Shown: positions 26,096-39,473 of the stretch, in pieces
How positions within the stretch are numbered: the stretch's first letter is position 1
Layout of the letters: each line of letters starts with the position of its first letter
Source: Rhodospirillales bacterium
Lineage (GTDB): Bacteria; Pseudomonadota; Alphaproteobacteria; Rhodospirillales; Defluviicoccaceae
NCBI GenBank assembly: GCA_016793925.1
Contig: JAEULH010000057.1
Span: 1-54,094 of the forward strand
Length of the DNA stretch: 54,094 bases
Reading direction: 5' to 3'
Notes under the pieces: model-generated
Database searches by the model: none
Seen by the model: only the letters and a program-made list of their open reading frames with translations
What the model was told of the DNA's origin: nothing
Program-made: the position numbers and the translations under genes

Positions 26096-26212
26096 CCGAC
26101 GCGGTACCCATACTACTACCGGCAAGCGTCACAGCGACGGCCTGTCATCCTTTGGCAGGCGCCGCCGTGATGTCGCTGGAGTCCCGGCACCCTAAACGGA
26201 ACGTGAACCTGC

Positions 26213-26869
26213 ATGGCAACAACATCTGGAGCTGCGTTGAACATGTTAGTCCCGATGGTGGTCGAAACGACCAACCGCGGCGAGCGCGCCTACGATATCT
26301 TCTCGCGGCTGCTGAAAGAGCGCATCATCTTCTTGACCGGCCCGGTGAACGACGAAGTTGCCAGCCTGGTCTGTGCGCAACTCCTGTTCCTCGAATCCGA
26401 GAACCCCAACAAGGATATCTCGTTCTATATCAACTCTCCGGGCGGCCTTGTTACCTCCGGGCTGGCCATCTACGATACAATGCTGTATATCCGCCCGGAT
26501 GTCTCGACGGTCTGTATCGGACAGGCGGCCTCCATGGGCTCTCTATTGCTGACTGCGGGGTGCCCGGGAAAGCGCTACGCCCTGCCGAACGCGCGGATCA
26601 TGGTTCACCAGCCGTCGGGCGGCTTCCAGGGTCAGGCGAGCGATATCGAGATCCACGCGCGCGAGATCCTTGCGCTGAGGGCGCGTCTCAATAACATTTA
26701 TGTCAAGCACACGTCCAAACCGGTCGACGTCATTGAGGCGGCTGTCGAACGTGACCGTTTCATGAGCCCGGCTGAAGCGCGTGAATTCGGTTTGATCGAC
26801 GAGGTGGTAGAGATGCGGCCGTCGCCCGATCGTGAAGAACGGCCGAACGGTCCGAGAGGAGTGAAATAG
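26213..26869 (+). CDS. clpP: ATP-dependent Clp protease proteolytic subunit
   Basis: A 218-residue serine peptidase that forms the double-heptamer chamber served by ClpX. The catalytic triad is Ser107 ([11 protein letters not shown]), His132 (MVHQPSGG) and Asp181 (VERDRFMSP). The N-terminal loop segment [20 protein letters not shown] is standard. The C-terminal tail (about 20 residues, Arg/Pro-rich) is slightly longer than usual. It lies between tig and clpX on the same strand, with 117 and 182 bases of spacing. Confidence 0.98.
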   Translation: MATTSGAALNMLVPMVVETTNRGERAYDIFSRLLKERIIFLTGPVNDEVASLVCAQLLFLESENPNKDISFYINSPGGLVTSGLAIYDTMLYIRPDVSTVCIGQAASMGSLLLTAGCPGKRYALPNARIMVHQPSGGFQGQASDIEIHAREILALRARLNNIYVKHTSKPVDVIEAAVERDRFMSPAEAREFGLIDEVVEMRPSPDREERPNGPRGVK

Positions 26870-27051
26870 CGGCGTCGCATCGGATCCCGCGGTCCAGCGC
26901 GCATCGATCGCAATGGCGCGCGAGGATCCTGGGGTCCGACAGGCTGCGATCAGAACATGCCGCAGCGTTGTCGGTTTTTTGGGGATTGTGCCGGCAAGAT
27001 GCAAATGGCTAACATGTCCGGCCTGGAGGCAGCCCTGTTACGGAAAACGAT

Positions 27052-28317
<1,266 letters not shown>

Positions 28318-28453
28318 TCGCCGCCGTCCGCGCGACCGGCGCCACCCGCACGACCTTGATCCTCCGCCCGCAGGCGGCCACCTTACGTCGTGAGGTTGCC
28401 TGTGGCATTGCCACAGGTCTCCGCGTCAGCCATCGGCAAGAGGCGATCTCATT

Positions 28454-30862
<2,409 letters not shown>

Positions 30863-30922
30863 CGCGACCTGCGGCCGAAACGTGGGCGGATGCTGAATCC
30901 GCGCCGACGTCTGTCGACGCCT

Positions 30923-30952
30923 CCGCCTTCGGACGATACGATCCGAAGGCGG
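30923..30952 (+). terminator. Strong hairpin downstream of lon
   Basis: A perfect 11-bp inverted repeat (CCGCCTTCGGA at 30923-30933, TCCGAAGGCGG at 30942-30952) with an 8-base loop lies 60 bases after the lon stop. There is no T tract, so it is either a non-canonical terminator or an mRNA 3'-end stabiliser. It marks the boundary between the lon block and the decarboxylase cluster. Confidence 0.5.
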
Positions 30953-31013
30953 CAGGCCCGCGCAGCCGACCAGAGCGCGGCCGCCTCGTCACCGGCGGGA
31001 CTGGAACCAGAAC

Positions 31014-31421
31014 ATGACGGTCTTGCGCCACGCCATCAAGATCGCAGCGCCGCGGGCTGAGACGTTCCGCGCCGTCTCCGACATGCGCGAGATGGCGGCA
31101 TGGCATCTGGGCGTGGTCGAAGGCAACATTGCGGTTGGCTCGGTGCTGTATTTGGCCGCCAAGCCGACGCTCCGTTTCGGATGGCGAACCGATGAGATCG
31201 TCGCCAACGAACGTCTTCGCCAAACCTGCGTAGAGGGGCCGGGGACGTCGGCCGGCAAAACGCTGACGATCACGATGTCGGACCTGCCGGAAGGGGGCAC
31301 GCTCGTCGATTTGACCGACGGGGACTGGCACGCGGACGATCCCCACCTGCCGTTCTGCAACACGCGCTGGGGGGAGGTGCTCCACCGTCTCAAGGAATAC
31401 GTCGAACGGACCCGATCGTAG
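31014..31421 (+). CDS. SRPBCC-fold (START-like) protein
   Basis: A 135-residue protein beginning MTVLRHAIKIAAPRAETFRA, the usual first strand and helix of polyketide-cyclase/AHSA1-like SRPBCC proteins. It continues with AAWHLGVVEGNIAVGSVLYL and a C-terminal helix (RWGEVLHRLKEYVERTRS). The fold binds hydrophobic or aromatic ligands, but no catalytic residue can be assigned. It sits 23 bases before the UbiD-type decarboxylase on the same strand, so it may handle the same aromatic substrate or product. Family assignment is from pattern only. Confidence 0.7.
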   Translation: MTVLRHAIKIAAPRAETFRAVSDMREMAAWHLGVVEGNIAVGSVLYLAAKPTLRFGWRTDEIVANERLRQTCVEGPGTSAGKTLTITMSDLPEGGTLVDLTDGDWHADDPHLPFCNTRWGEVLHRLKEYVERTRS

Positions 31422-31444
31422 GCGATGCGGGAGCAACCGCCATC

Positions 31445-32998
31445 ATGAGCAGCGAGAACGCCTCCTACACGGTCGTTCAACCGGGCGAGCCGCATCCGCT
31501 GGGCTGGAAGGTCCCGCCGATCGACGATCTCCGCTCGGCGATCGAGCACTTGAAGACGATTCCGGGTCAATACATCGAAACGGACCGCGAGATCGATCCG
31601 AGGGCCGAGCTTGCCGGGGTTTATCGCCATATCGGGGCGGGCGCCACGGTTATGCGACCGACGCGTGTCGGCCCGGCGATGACATTCAACGCCGTCAAGG
31701 GCTATCCGCACTCGCGCGTCCTCGTCGGCCTGCTGGCGAGCCGCGAGCGGGTCAGTCACCTCCTGGGAGCGCCGGCGCGCGAACTCGGCATCCAGATGGG
31801 CAAGGCGAGGTTGACGGTCACGCCGCCCGTTGCCGTGGGCAGGGAAGCGGCCCTGTGCCAGGAGGTCGTGCACAGGGCCGACGAGCCGGGCTTCGACCTG
31901 CGCAGGCTGCTCCCGGCGCCGACGAACACCCCGGAGGACGCCGGCCCCTTTTTCTGCATGGGCCTCGTGCTCGGCAGCGATCCCGACGACCGGGACAACG
32001 TCGACGTGACCATTCACCGTCTCTGCGTGCAGGGGCCGGACGAGCTGTCGATCTTTTTCGCGCCGGGGCGCCACATCGACGCCTTCCGGCAGAAGGCGGA
32101 GGCGCGGGGCGAGGCGCTCGCCGTGTCCGTCAACATGGGGCTCGACCCGGCGATTTACATTGGCGCCGGATTCGAGGCGCCGACGACGCCGTTCGGGTTC
32201 GACGAGCTCTGCGTCGCGGGGGGCCTGCGCGGCAGGCCGGTCGAGTTGGTCGAGTGCATCAGCGTTGCCCAGAAGGCGATCGCGCGGGCCGAGATCGTCA
32301 TCGAGGGCGAGATCCTCCCGAACAAACGCGTCGCGGAGGACCAGAACACCAACACCGGCAAGGCGATGCCCGAGTTCCCCGGCTACACCGGAGACGCCAA
32401 TCCTTCGCTGCCGGTCATCAGGGTCAAGGCCGTCACGACGCGCAAGGATCCGATCCTTCAGACGCTGGTCGGTCCCGGCGAGGAACACGTCAGCCTCGCC
32501 GGCATCCCGACGGAGGCCAGCATCTACAATGCCTGTCAGGACGCGCTACCCGGCCTCGTCAAGAACGTCTACGCGCACAGCGCCGGCGGCGGGAAGTTCC
32601 TCGCCGTCCTCCAGGTCGCGAAGAGGAAGGCCGGAGACGACGGTAACGCCCGCCAGGCGGCGCTGATCGCGCTGGCCGTTTACCGCGAGTTGAAGAACGT
32701 CATCCTGGTCGACGACGATGTCGATCTCTTCGACACGGACGACGTCCTCTGGGCGATGCAGACCCGCTACCAGGGCGACCTCGACACGATGTTCCTCCAG
32801 GGCGTCACCGGCCACGTCCTCGACCCGTCGCAATCGCCCCTGTACAACCCGCGCCTGGCGGCCAAGGGCACGACGTGCAAGACGGTGTTCGACTGCACGG
32901 CGCCCTTCCATCTGTGCGAGCATTTCGTACGCGCCCAATTTCTTGATGTCGACCCGCGACCCTTCGCGCCGGCGCTTTTCGGCGAGGGCCGGTCATGA
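31445..32998 (+). CDS. UbiD-family decarboxylase, LpdC-like
   Basis: A 517-residue prFMN-dependent (de)carboxylase. The conserved block [19 protein letters not shown] is the signature of the LpdC (gallate/hydroxybenzoate decarboxylase) branch, whereas quinone-pathway UbiD has EGPFGEFTGYY. The preceding EGEILPNKR contains the acidic residue of the active-site Glu-Arg-Glu network. Other conserved parts are [47 protein letters not shown] and [11 protein letters not shown]. The UbiX gene that supplies the cofactor overlaps its stop by 4 bases (ATGA). The substrate is probably a hydroxylated aromatic acid; it cannot be named from sequence. Confidence 0.92.
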   Translation: MSSENASYTVVQPGEPHPLGWKVPPIDDLRSAIEHLKTIPGQYIETDREIDPRAELAGVYRHIGAGATVMRPTRVGPAMTFNAVKGYPHSRVLVGLLASRERVSHLLGAPARELGIQMGKARLTVTPPVAVGREAALCQEVVHRADEPGFDLRRLLPAPTNTPEDAGPFFCMGLVLGSDPDDRDNVDVTIHRLCVQGPDELSIFFAPGRHIDAFRQKAEARGEALAVSVNMGLDPAIYIGAGFEAPTTPFGFDELCVAGGLRGRPVELVECISVAQKAIARAEIVIEGEILPNKRVAEDQNTNTGKAMPEFPGYTGDANPSLPVIRVKAVTTRKDPILQTLVGPGEEHVSLAGIPTEASIYNACQDALPGLVKNVYAHSAGGGKFLAVLQVAKRKAGDDGNARQAALIALAVYRELKNVILVDDDVDLFDTDDVLWAMQTRYQGDLDTMFLQGVTGHVLDPSQSPLYNPRLAAKGTTCKTVFDCTAPFHLCEHFVRAQFLDVDPRPFAPALFGEGRS

Positions 32999-33618
32999 GC
33001 GGGCCGAGGCGGCTGGTTGTCGGGATCACAGGGGCGACGGGCATCGTCCTCGGCGTGCGTGCGCTCGAGATCCTGAGGCAGCTCGGGATCGAGACGCACC
33101 TCGTCGTTTCCCGCGCGGGCGAAATGACCCGGGCCTACGAGACAAAGCTCGGACGCGACGAGTTGCACGCGCTTGCCGATCACGTCCACCCGGTGAGCGA
33201 CGTCGGCGCGAGCATCGCCAGCGGTTCTTTCCGAACGATGGGGATGCTGATTGCGCCCTGCTCGGTGCGCACGCTTGCCGAGGTGGCGACCGGGGTTACC
33301 ACGACCCTGCTCACCCGGGCCGCCGACGTCGTGCTGAAGGAACGGCGCACGCTGGTGTTGATGGTGCGAGAGGCGCCGCTGCACGCGGGTCACATCCGCA
33401 ACATGCTGGCCGTCACCGAGATGGGCGGCATCATCCATCCGCCGGTGCCGGCCTTCTACACCGACCCGCACTCCGTGTCCGACATCGTCCAGCACTGCGT
33501 TGCCCGCGCCCTCGACTGCTTCGACATCGATGTCCCCGAGATGAAGCGGTGGGGGGAGCCGGAAGGCGATGCGGCACAGGACTGGCCGTCGCCGCTGAAG
33601 GCCGCTCCGGCCGCCTGA
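32995..33618 (+). CDS. UbiX-family flavin prenyltransferase, LpdB-like
   Basis: A 207-residue enzyme that prenylates FMN to make the prFMN cofactor of UbiD-type decarboxylases. It shows the flavodoxin-like start [20 protein letters not shown], the [12 protein letters not shown] segment, the phosphate-binding [18 protein letters not shown] and the [20 protein letters not shown] block. The conserved [10 protein letters not shown] loop is present. It is translationally coupled to the decarboxylase through an ATGA overlap. Clustering with an LpdC-like gene favours a catabolic rather than a ubiquinone-biosynthesis role. Confidence 0.94.
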   Translation: MSGPRRLVVGITGATGIVLGVRALEILRQLGIETHLVVSRAGEMTRAYETKLGRDELHALADHVHPVSDVGASIASGSFRTMGMLIAPCSVRTLAEVATGVTTTLLTRAADVVLKERRTLVLMVREAPLHAGHIRNMLAVTEMGGIIHPPVPAFYTDPHSVSDIVQHCVARALDCFDIDVPEMKRWGEPEGDAAQDWPSPLKAAPAA

Positions 33619-33786
33619 GCGGCGAAGCGCGACCCTCCCGAACGCGATCCTTCCGACGCTGCTGCTCGGGCATCGTCCAGCCGCCGGAACTTCCTCCGAT
33701 GGCGGCATCGACCATCCCGTTCGCATAAGCCGGCTGTGCGGCCGCTCCTGAAAAAGAGAACGCAGCCCCTTGCGCACGACAGCGGT

Positions 33787-33815
33787 TCGATATATCTAAA
33801 ATTTAGTTATATCGA
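33787..33815 (+). promoter_or_regulatory. Palindromic operator upstream of the PadR gene
   Basis: A 29-base inverted repeat: left arm TCGATATATCTAAA (33787-33800), one central base, right arm TTTAGTTATATCGA (33802-33815), with 13 of 14 positions pairing. It lies 20 bases before the PadR start codon, is far more AT-rich than the surroundings and probably overlaps the promoter. Its look (TATATCTAA...TTAG.TATA) resembles the operators described for the E. coli PadR protein YqjI/NfeR. Autoregulation by the adjacent PadR is inferred. Confidence 0.75.
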
Positions 33816-33835
33816 AAAAAACAAGGACAACCGTT

Positions 33836-34420
33836 ATGCACCACCGACGACACCACGCGCGATGCGCGCGCGCCGACCACGACCAGCATGCCGCGCCTGA
33901 CGAGCGCAGCCAGCATGGAGCGCACTTCGGCCGCGGCCGGCACGGCCGCGGCGGCGGCCTTCGCCGCTTCTTCGCCCACGGCGACCTTCGCCTGGTTATC
34001 CTCAATCTTGTCGCGGAGAAGCCTCGGCACGGCTATGAGATCATCAAGGCCATCGAGGAGAAGGTGGCCGGCGCCTACAGCCCCAGCCCCGGCGTGATCT
34101 ACCCGAGCCTGACCCACCTCGAGGAACTCGATTACGTGACGGTCGGCGCGGCGGGCGATGGCGGCAAGAAGCTGCACGAGATCACCGCTCAGGGACGCGC
34201 CTACCTCGAGGCCAACCGGCCGGCGCTGGACGCGATCCTCGCCCGCATGGCGGAAGCCAGCCGGGAGCAGGGCAGCCCGGCGCCGCAGATCCTGTGGGCG
34301 ATGAAGAACCTCGATCGCGTGCTTCGGCTGCGCCTGTCGCGCGGTCCTCTCAGCGAAGAACAGGTTCATGCCGTCGCAGGTGCGCTCGACGCCGCGGCTA
34401 CCAGCGTTGAGCGGGTCTGA
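33836..34420 (+). CDS. PadR-family regulator with His-rich N-terminus (NfeR/YqjI-like)
   Basis: A 194-residue transcription factor. The first ~45 residues are rich in His (MHHRRHHARCARADHDQH and further His), with one Cys, then Gly/Arg. The PadR winged helix follows (GDLRLVILNLVAEKPRHGYE, then KVAGAYSPSPGVIYPSLTHL and LTHLEELDYVTV). A C-terminal helical dimerisation region ends the protein. E. coli YqjI/NfeR has the same layout, senses nickel/iron through its His-rich extension and represses a ferric reductase gene. Here a palindrome lies just upstream, AAGGA (33823-33827) is the ribosome site, and DUF2218 and reductase genes follow. Its stop overlaps the next ATG by one base. Regulation of the upstream UbiD genes is a less likely alternative. 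Confidence 0.88.
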   Translation: MHHRRHHARCARADHDQHAAPDERSQHGAHFGRGRHGRGGGLRRFFAHGDLRLVILNLVAEKPRHGYEIIKAIEEKVAGAYSPSPGVIYPSLTHLEELDYVTVGAAGDGGKKLHEITAQGRAYLEANRPALDAILARMAEASREQGSPAPQILWAMKNLDRVLRLRLSRGPLSEEQVHAVAGALDAAATSVERV

Positions 34421-34728
34421 TGACCGCGATGTCCGATCCGCTTTCATCCGAAGCGCGTGTGGCGACGGCGGCGGCGCGTCGCTACCTCGGGCAGCTTTGC
34501 AAACACTTCCAGCACAAGCTGCCGGTCTCCCTTGACGAACAGCGCGGTCGAATCGAATTCAGCGCCGGTGTCTGCGAACTGGACTCGACAGAGCCGGATC
34601 TTCTGGCTTTGCGTGTCAACGCCGCGGACGAGGCCTCCGTCGCCAACGTCGAGGACGTCGTCACGCGCCACCTTCAACGCTTCGCCTTTCGCGAGGAACT
34701 CAACGTTTGCTGGACCCGACCGACCTGA
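34420..34728 (+). CDS. DUF2218 protein
   Basis: A 102-residue protein. The pattern (AARRYLGQLCKHFQHKLPVS, then RGRIEFSAGVCELDS, then VEDVVTRHLQRFAFREEL) matches DUF2218, small proteins often encoded next to siderophore-interacting or ferric-reductase proteins. The conserved His residues in CKHFQHK could bind metal. The ATG overlaps the PadR stop codon (TGATG), so it is translationally coupled; MSDPLSSEA at 34429 is an alternative start. Its biochemical role is unknown; the context suggests iron or metal handling. Confidence 0.85.
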   Translation: MTAMSDPLSSEARVATAAARRYLGQLCKHFQHKLPVSLDEQRGRIEFSAGVCELDSTEPDLLALRVNAADEASVANVEDVVTRHLQRFAFREELNVCWTRPT

Positions 34729-34818
34729 CCGACCTACGTTCAGGAATGACCGCCGGAGCGGTGCGGGCCCGGTGTTGCACCGCCTCGCCCTATCGCCACA
34801 ACGGGAACGACGACCGCC

Positions 34819-36159
34819 ATGCGGAAAATCAAGATCTCCTTGTGGGGTCTGCTGGCGCTGTTGAGCGCGTTGTGGTTTGCGGCCGAGCCGTCGCTTTTTC
34901 GGTCGACGAGCTTCTTCGCGTTACGCGGGGGCATGGTCCAGTACAGCGGCGTGCTCGCCATCGGCTGCATGAGCGTCGCCATGGTCCTGGCGCTGCGCCC
35001 CCGTTGGCCCGAGAAGCGGCTCGGCGGCCTCGACAAGGTGTACCGCCTGCACAAGTGGCTGGGCCTCGCCGCCCTGGTGCTTGCGATTGCCCACTGGCTC
35101 TGGGCGCAGGCGCCGAAGTGGGCGGTCGGCTGGGGCTGGCTGCAAAGGCCGGAACGGGGGCCGCGCCCCGCCATGGACAATACGATTGCCGAGGCGCTGA
35201 CGAATCTGCGCGGCGTCGCTGAAAGCGTCGGCGAATGGGCCTTCTACGGCGCCGTGGTGCTGATCGCGCTGGCGCTGTTCAAGAGCTTCCCCTACCGGCT
35301 GTTCTTCAAGACGCACCGGCTGCTCGCCGTCGCCTACCTTGTTCTGGTGTTCCACGCTGTTGCGCTGATCAGGTTCGCGTACTGGACCTCGGCCATCGGA
35401 ATGGTCATGGCGCCTCTGCTCGCCGCCGGCTCGTTCGCGGCGGTTGTTGTGCTTTTGCGCCGAGTCGCCATCGACCGGCGGATCCCCGGCCAGATCCGCT
35501 CCCTTCATTACTATCCGGGCGTTCGCGTGCTCGAATCCGAGGTCGAGGTCGCGGAGGGCTGGCCCGGGCACAAGGCCGGCCAGTTCGCTTTCGCGACTTC
35601 AGACGCCTCCGAGGGCGCGCACCCGTATACGATCGCCTCGGCCTGGAGGCCCGACGACCGGCGCATCACGTTCGTCGTCAAGGAACTGGGCGACCACACC
35701 CGGCGGCTTCGGGAAAGGCTGCGGGTCGGGCAGGATGTCACGGTCGAGGGTCCGTACGGCTGCTTCACGTTCGACGATCGGCGTCCTCACCAGATCTGGG
35801 TCGGCGGGGGCATCGGGGTCACGCCGTTCATCGCGCGCATGAAGCATCTCGCGGCGCATGCAGGGAACGCGGCGCAGACCGTTGACTTCTTTCACACCAC
35901 CCGCGACTACGACGAGAACGCGATCGCGAAGCTCACAGCCGACGCCGAGGCCGCAGGCGTCCGTCTTCATGTCCTGGTCGCCTCCCGGGACGGCCGCCTC
36001 GATGGCGAACGCATCCGGGCGGCGGTGGCGCAGTGGCGACAGGCCAGCATCTGGTTTTGCGGTCCCTTGGACTTCGGCCAGGCATTGGAGAGGGATTTCG
36101 CACAGCAAGGCTTCCCCGTGACGCGTCGCTTCCACCAGGAACTGTTTGCAATGCGCTGA
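34819..36159 (+). CDS. Membrane ferric-reductase-like flavocytochrome
   Basis: A 446-residue protein. The N-terminal half has about six membrane helices with two His pairs placed for transmembrane heme binding (LHKWLG...AHW and THRLLA...FHA). The C-terminal half is a ferredoxin-reductase module with FAD-binding HPYTIAS, NAD(P)-binding GGGIGVTPFIARM and the late FCGPLDF motif. This is the layout of ferric reductase/NADPH oxidase-like proteins, which pass electrons from NAD(P)H across the membrane to ferric iron or another acceptor. It is the third gene after the His-rich PadR regulator and is probably its target. The actual acceptor cannot be read from sequence. Confidence 0.9.
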   Translation: MRKIKISLWGLLALLSALWFAAEPSLFRSTSFFALRGGMVQYSGVLAIGCMSVAMVLALRPRWPEKRLGGLDKVYRLHKWLGLAALVLAIAHWLWAQAPKWAVGWGWLQRPERGPRPAMDNTIAEALTNLRGVAESVGEWAFYGAVVLIALALFKSFPYRLFFKTHRLLAVAYLVLVFHAVALIRFAYWTSAIGMVMAPLLAAGSFAAVVVLLRRVAIDRRIPGQIRSLHYYPGVRVLESEVEVAEGWPGHKAGQFAFATSDASEGAHPYTIASAWRPDDRRITFVVKELGDHTRRLRERLRVGQDVTVEGPYGCFTFDDRRPHQIWVGGGIGVTPFIARMKHLAAHAGNAAQTVDFFHTTRDYDENAIAKLTADAEAAGVRLHVLVASRDGRLDGERIRAAVAQWRQASIWFCGPLDFGQALERDFAQQGFPVTRRFHQELFAMR

Positions 36160-36304
36160 GCCGACGGCGCGCCATGAAGTACTCGCTGTCTTCCCGGATT
36201 ATTCGCGTTTGTTGCGAAACCCCAGATTTTGTAGTACCCCTTCCATGGGTCGCTTTGCACGCGGCCGCTCATGCCAACTCTTGACACAAAAGGGGGGTTC
36301 TGGG

Positions 36305-36577
36305 TTGAACAGGAACGATCTGGTCGCAACTGTCGCTGACGAAACCGGCTTGTCGAGGAAGGACGCGGCAAGCGCCGTCGATGGCGTATTCGAAGCGATC
36401 ATCAACGCGCTGAAGGGCGGCGAAGAGGTCCGTCTGGTCGGGTTCGGCACGTTTACGGTGGCCGACCGCGCCGCTTCGGAAGGGCGCAACCCGCGAACGG
36501 GAGAGACCATCCAGATTGCCGCTTCACGGGTTCCGAAGTTCAAGGCGGGCAAAGGGCTGAAAGACGCGTTGAACTAG
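36305..36577 (+). CDS. hupB: DNA-binding protein HU-beta
   Basis: A 90-residue histone-like protein of exactly the usual HU length. A TTG start at 36305 gives MNRNDLVATVADETGLSRKD; longer frames lack the conserved HU N-terminus. The dimer core is VRLVGFGTFTVADRAASEGR, and the DNA-binding arm has GRNPRTGETIQIAASRVPKF with the intercalating Pro in RNP. It ends KAGKGLKDALN. A G-rich AAAGGGGGG lies upstream as ribosome site. hupB normally follows lon directly; here six unrelated genes separate them. Confidence 0.95.
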   Translation: MNRNDLVATVADETGLSRKDAASAVDGVFEAIINALKGGEEVRLVGFGTFTVADRAASEGRNPRTGETIQIAASRVPKFKAGKGLKDALN

Positions 36578-37090
36578 CGCTCCCAAACGTCGTCGCCCTC
36601 TCGCGGCGGCGTTCTGCCGGCCGGCGACATTGACCTCGGCGAACCTGGTCCGGTCGGCTCGCTTGGCCCGCTCCCGAGGCACCGCCTCGGCGCGCAGCGG
36701 CGGGCACTTCCTTCGGCCAGCGCCGCGCAGATCAACCGGTTGAGATAAACGCCGTCCTGTTCGACCGCAGCCTTGGCCTTTCGTGACATCGAGGCCAGCG
36801 GGCGAAGCGGTCAGGAAGCGGTTGGTCGGCGGTCCGCATTCGAAGTCTCCTCAACAGCCGCGCCGGGACGGGTGAACGCGACCCCCGAAGCGGCACGACT
36901 CGTCTCTTCCTGCTTTATGACGATTCCGTCACGCGCCGTCTGATCCAGCCGCGCCTCGAAGAGCGTAAGAGGGTCGTTTGCGCGGTAACCACACGTGGCG
37001 GTCGTGAACCCACCTCGCCGTTTTCCCCGGGCAGCAGCGCATTGGTGTAGACGCCAATCCCCGTTGCCCTGTATCCAATCGTCCCGCGGC
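36578..37090. other. Intergenic region between hupB and tRNA-Val
   Basis: About 510 bases with no convincing intact gene. Just past hupB there is an 11-bp hairpin containing G-U pairs (36586-36596 with 36603-36613, 6-base loop) and no T tract, a possible terminator. On the minus strand near 36710-36789 a frame reads SRKAKAAVEQDGVYLNRLIC then AALAE, which resembles the ribbon-helix-helix part of HicB/CopG-type antitoxins; it lacks the expected first strand and ends in low-complexity sequence, so it is at most a relic. Confidence 0.35.
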
Positions 37091-37166
37091 GGGCGGTTAG
37101 CTCAGTCGGTAGAGCGCCACGCTTACACCGTGGATGTCGGCGGTTCGAGCCCGTCACCGCCCACCA
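37091..37166 (+). tRNA. tRNA-Val (anticodon UAC)
   Basis: A 76-base tRNA gene with encoded CCA. The acceptor GGGCGGT (37091-37097) pairs with ACCGCCC (37156-37162). The anticodon stem CCACG/CGTGG encloses loop CTTACAC with TAC. The D arm (TAGCTCAGTCGGTAGAGC) and T arm (GGTTCGAGCC) are normal. Confidence 0.96.
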
Positions 37167-37318
37167 GTGCCGCGACCACAGACAGTTCCGGCCTGCACAC
37201 CTCCGCCGGGTCCGACAGAAGCCTTCGCTACAGATGCTTTTGTTAATGTCGGGGACCGGAGAGGGCTCTAGGTTGCGCGTCGGCACCGTTTTTTTACCTG
37301 ATGCGGGGCATCGAACAA

Positions 37319-39472
<2,154 letters not shown>

Positions 39473-39473
39473 C

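Noticed and set aside
36281..36286. TTGACA just upstream of hupB as a -35 box
   Set aside because: It is only 24 bases from the hupB start codon, leaving no room for a -10 element, transcript start and ribosome site.
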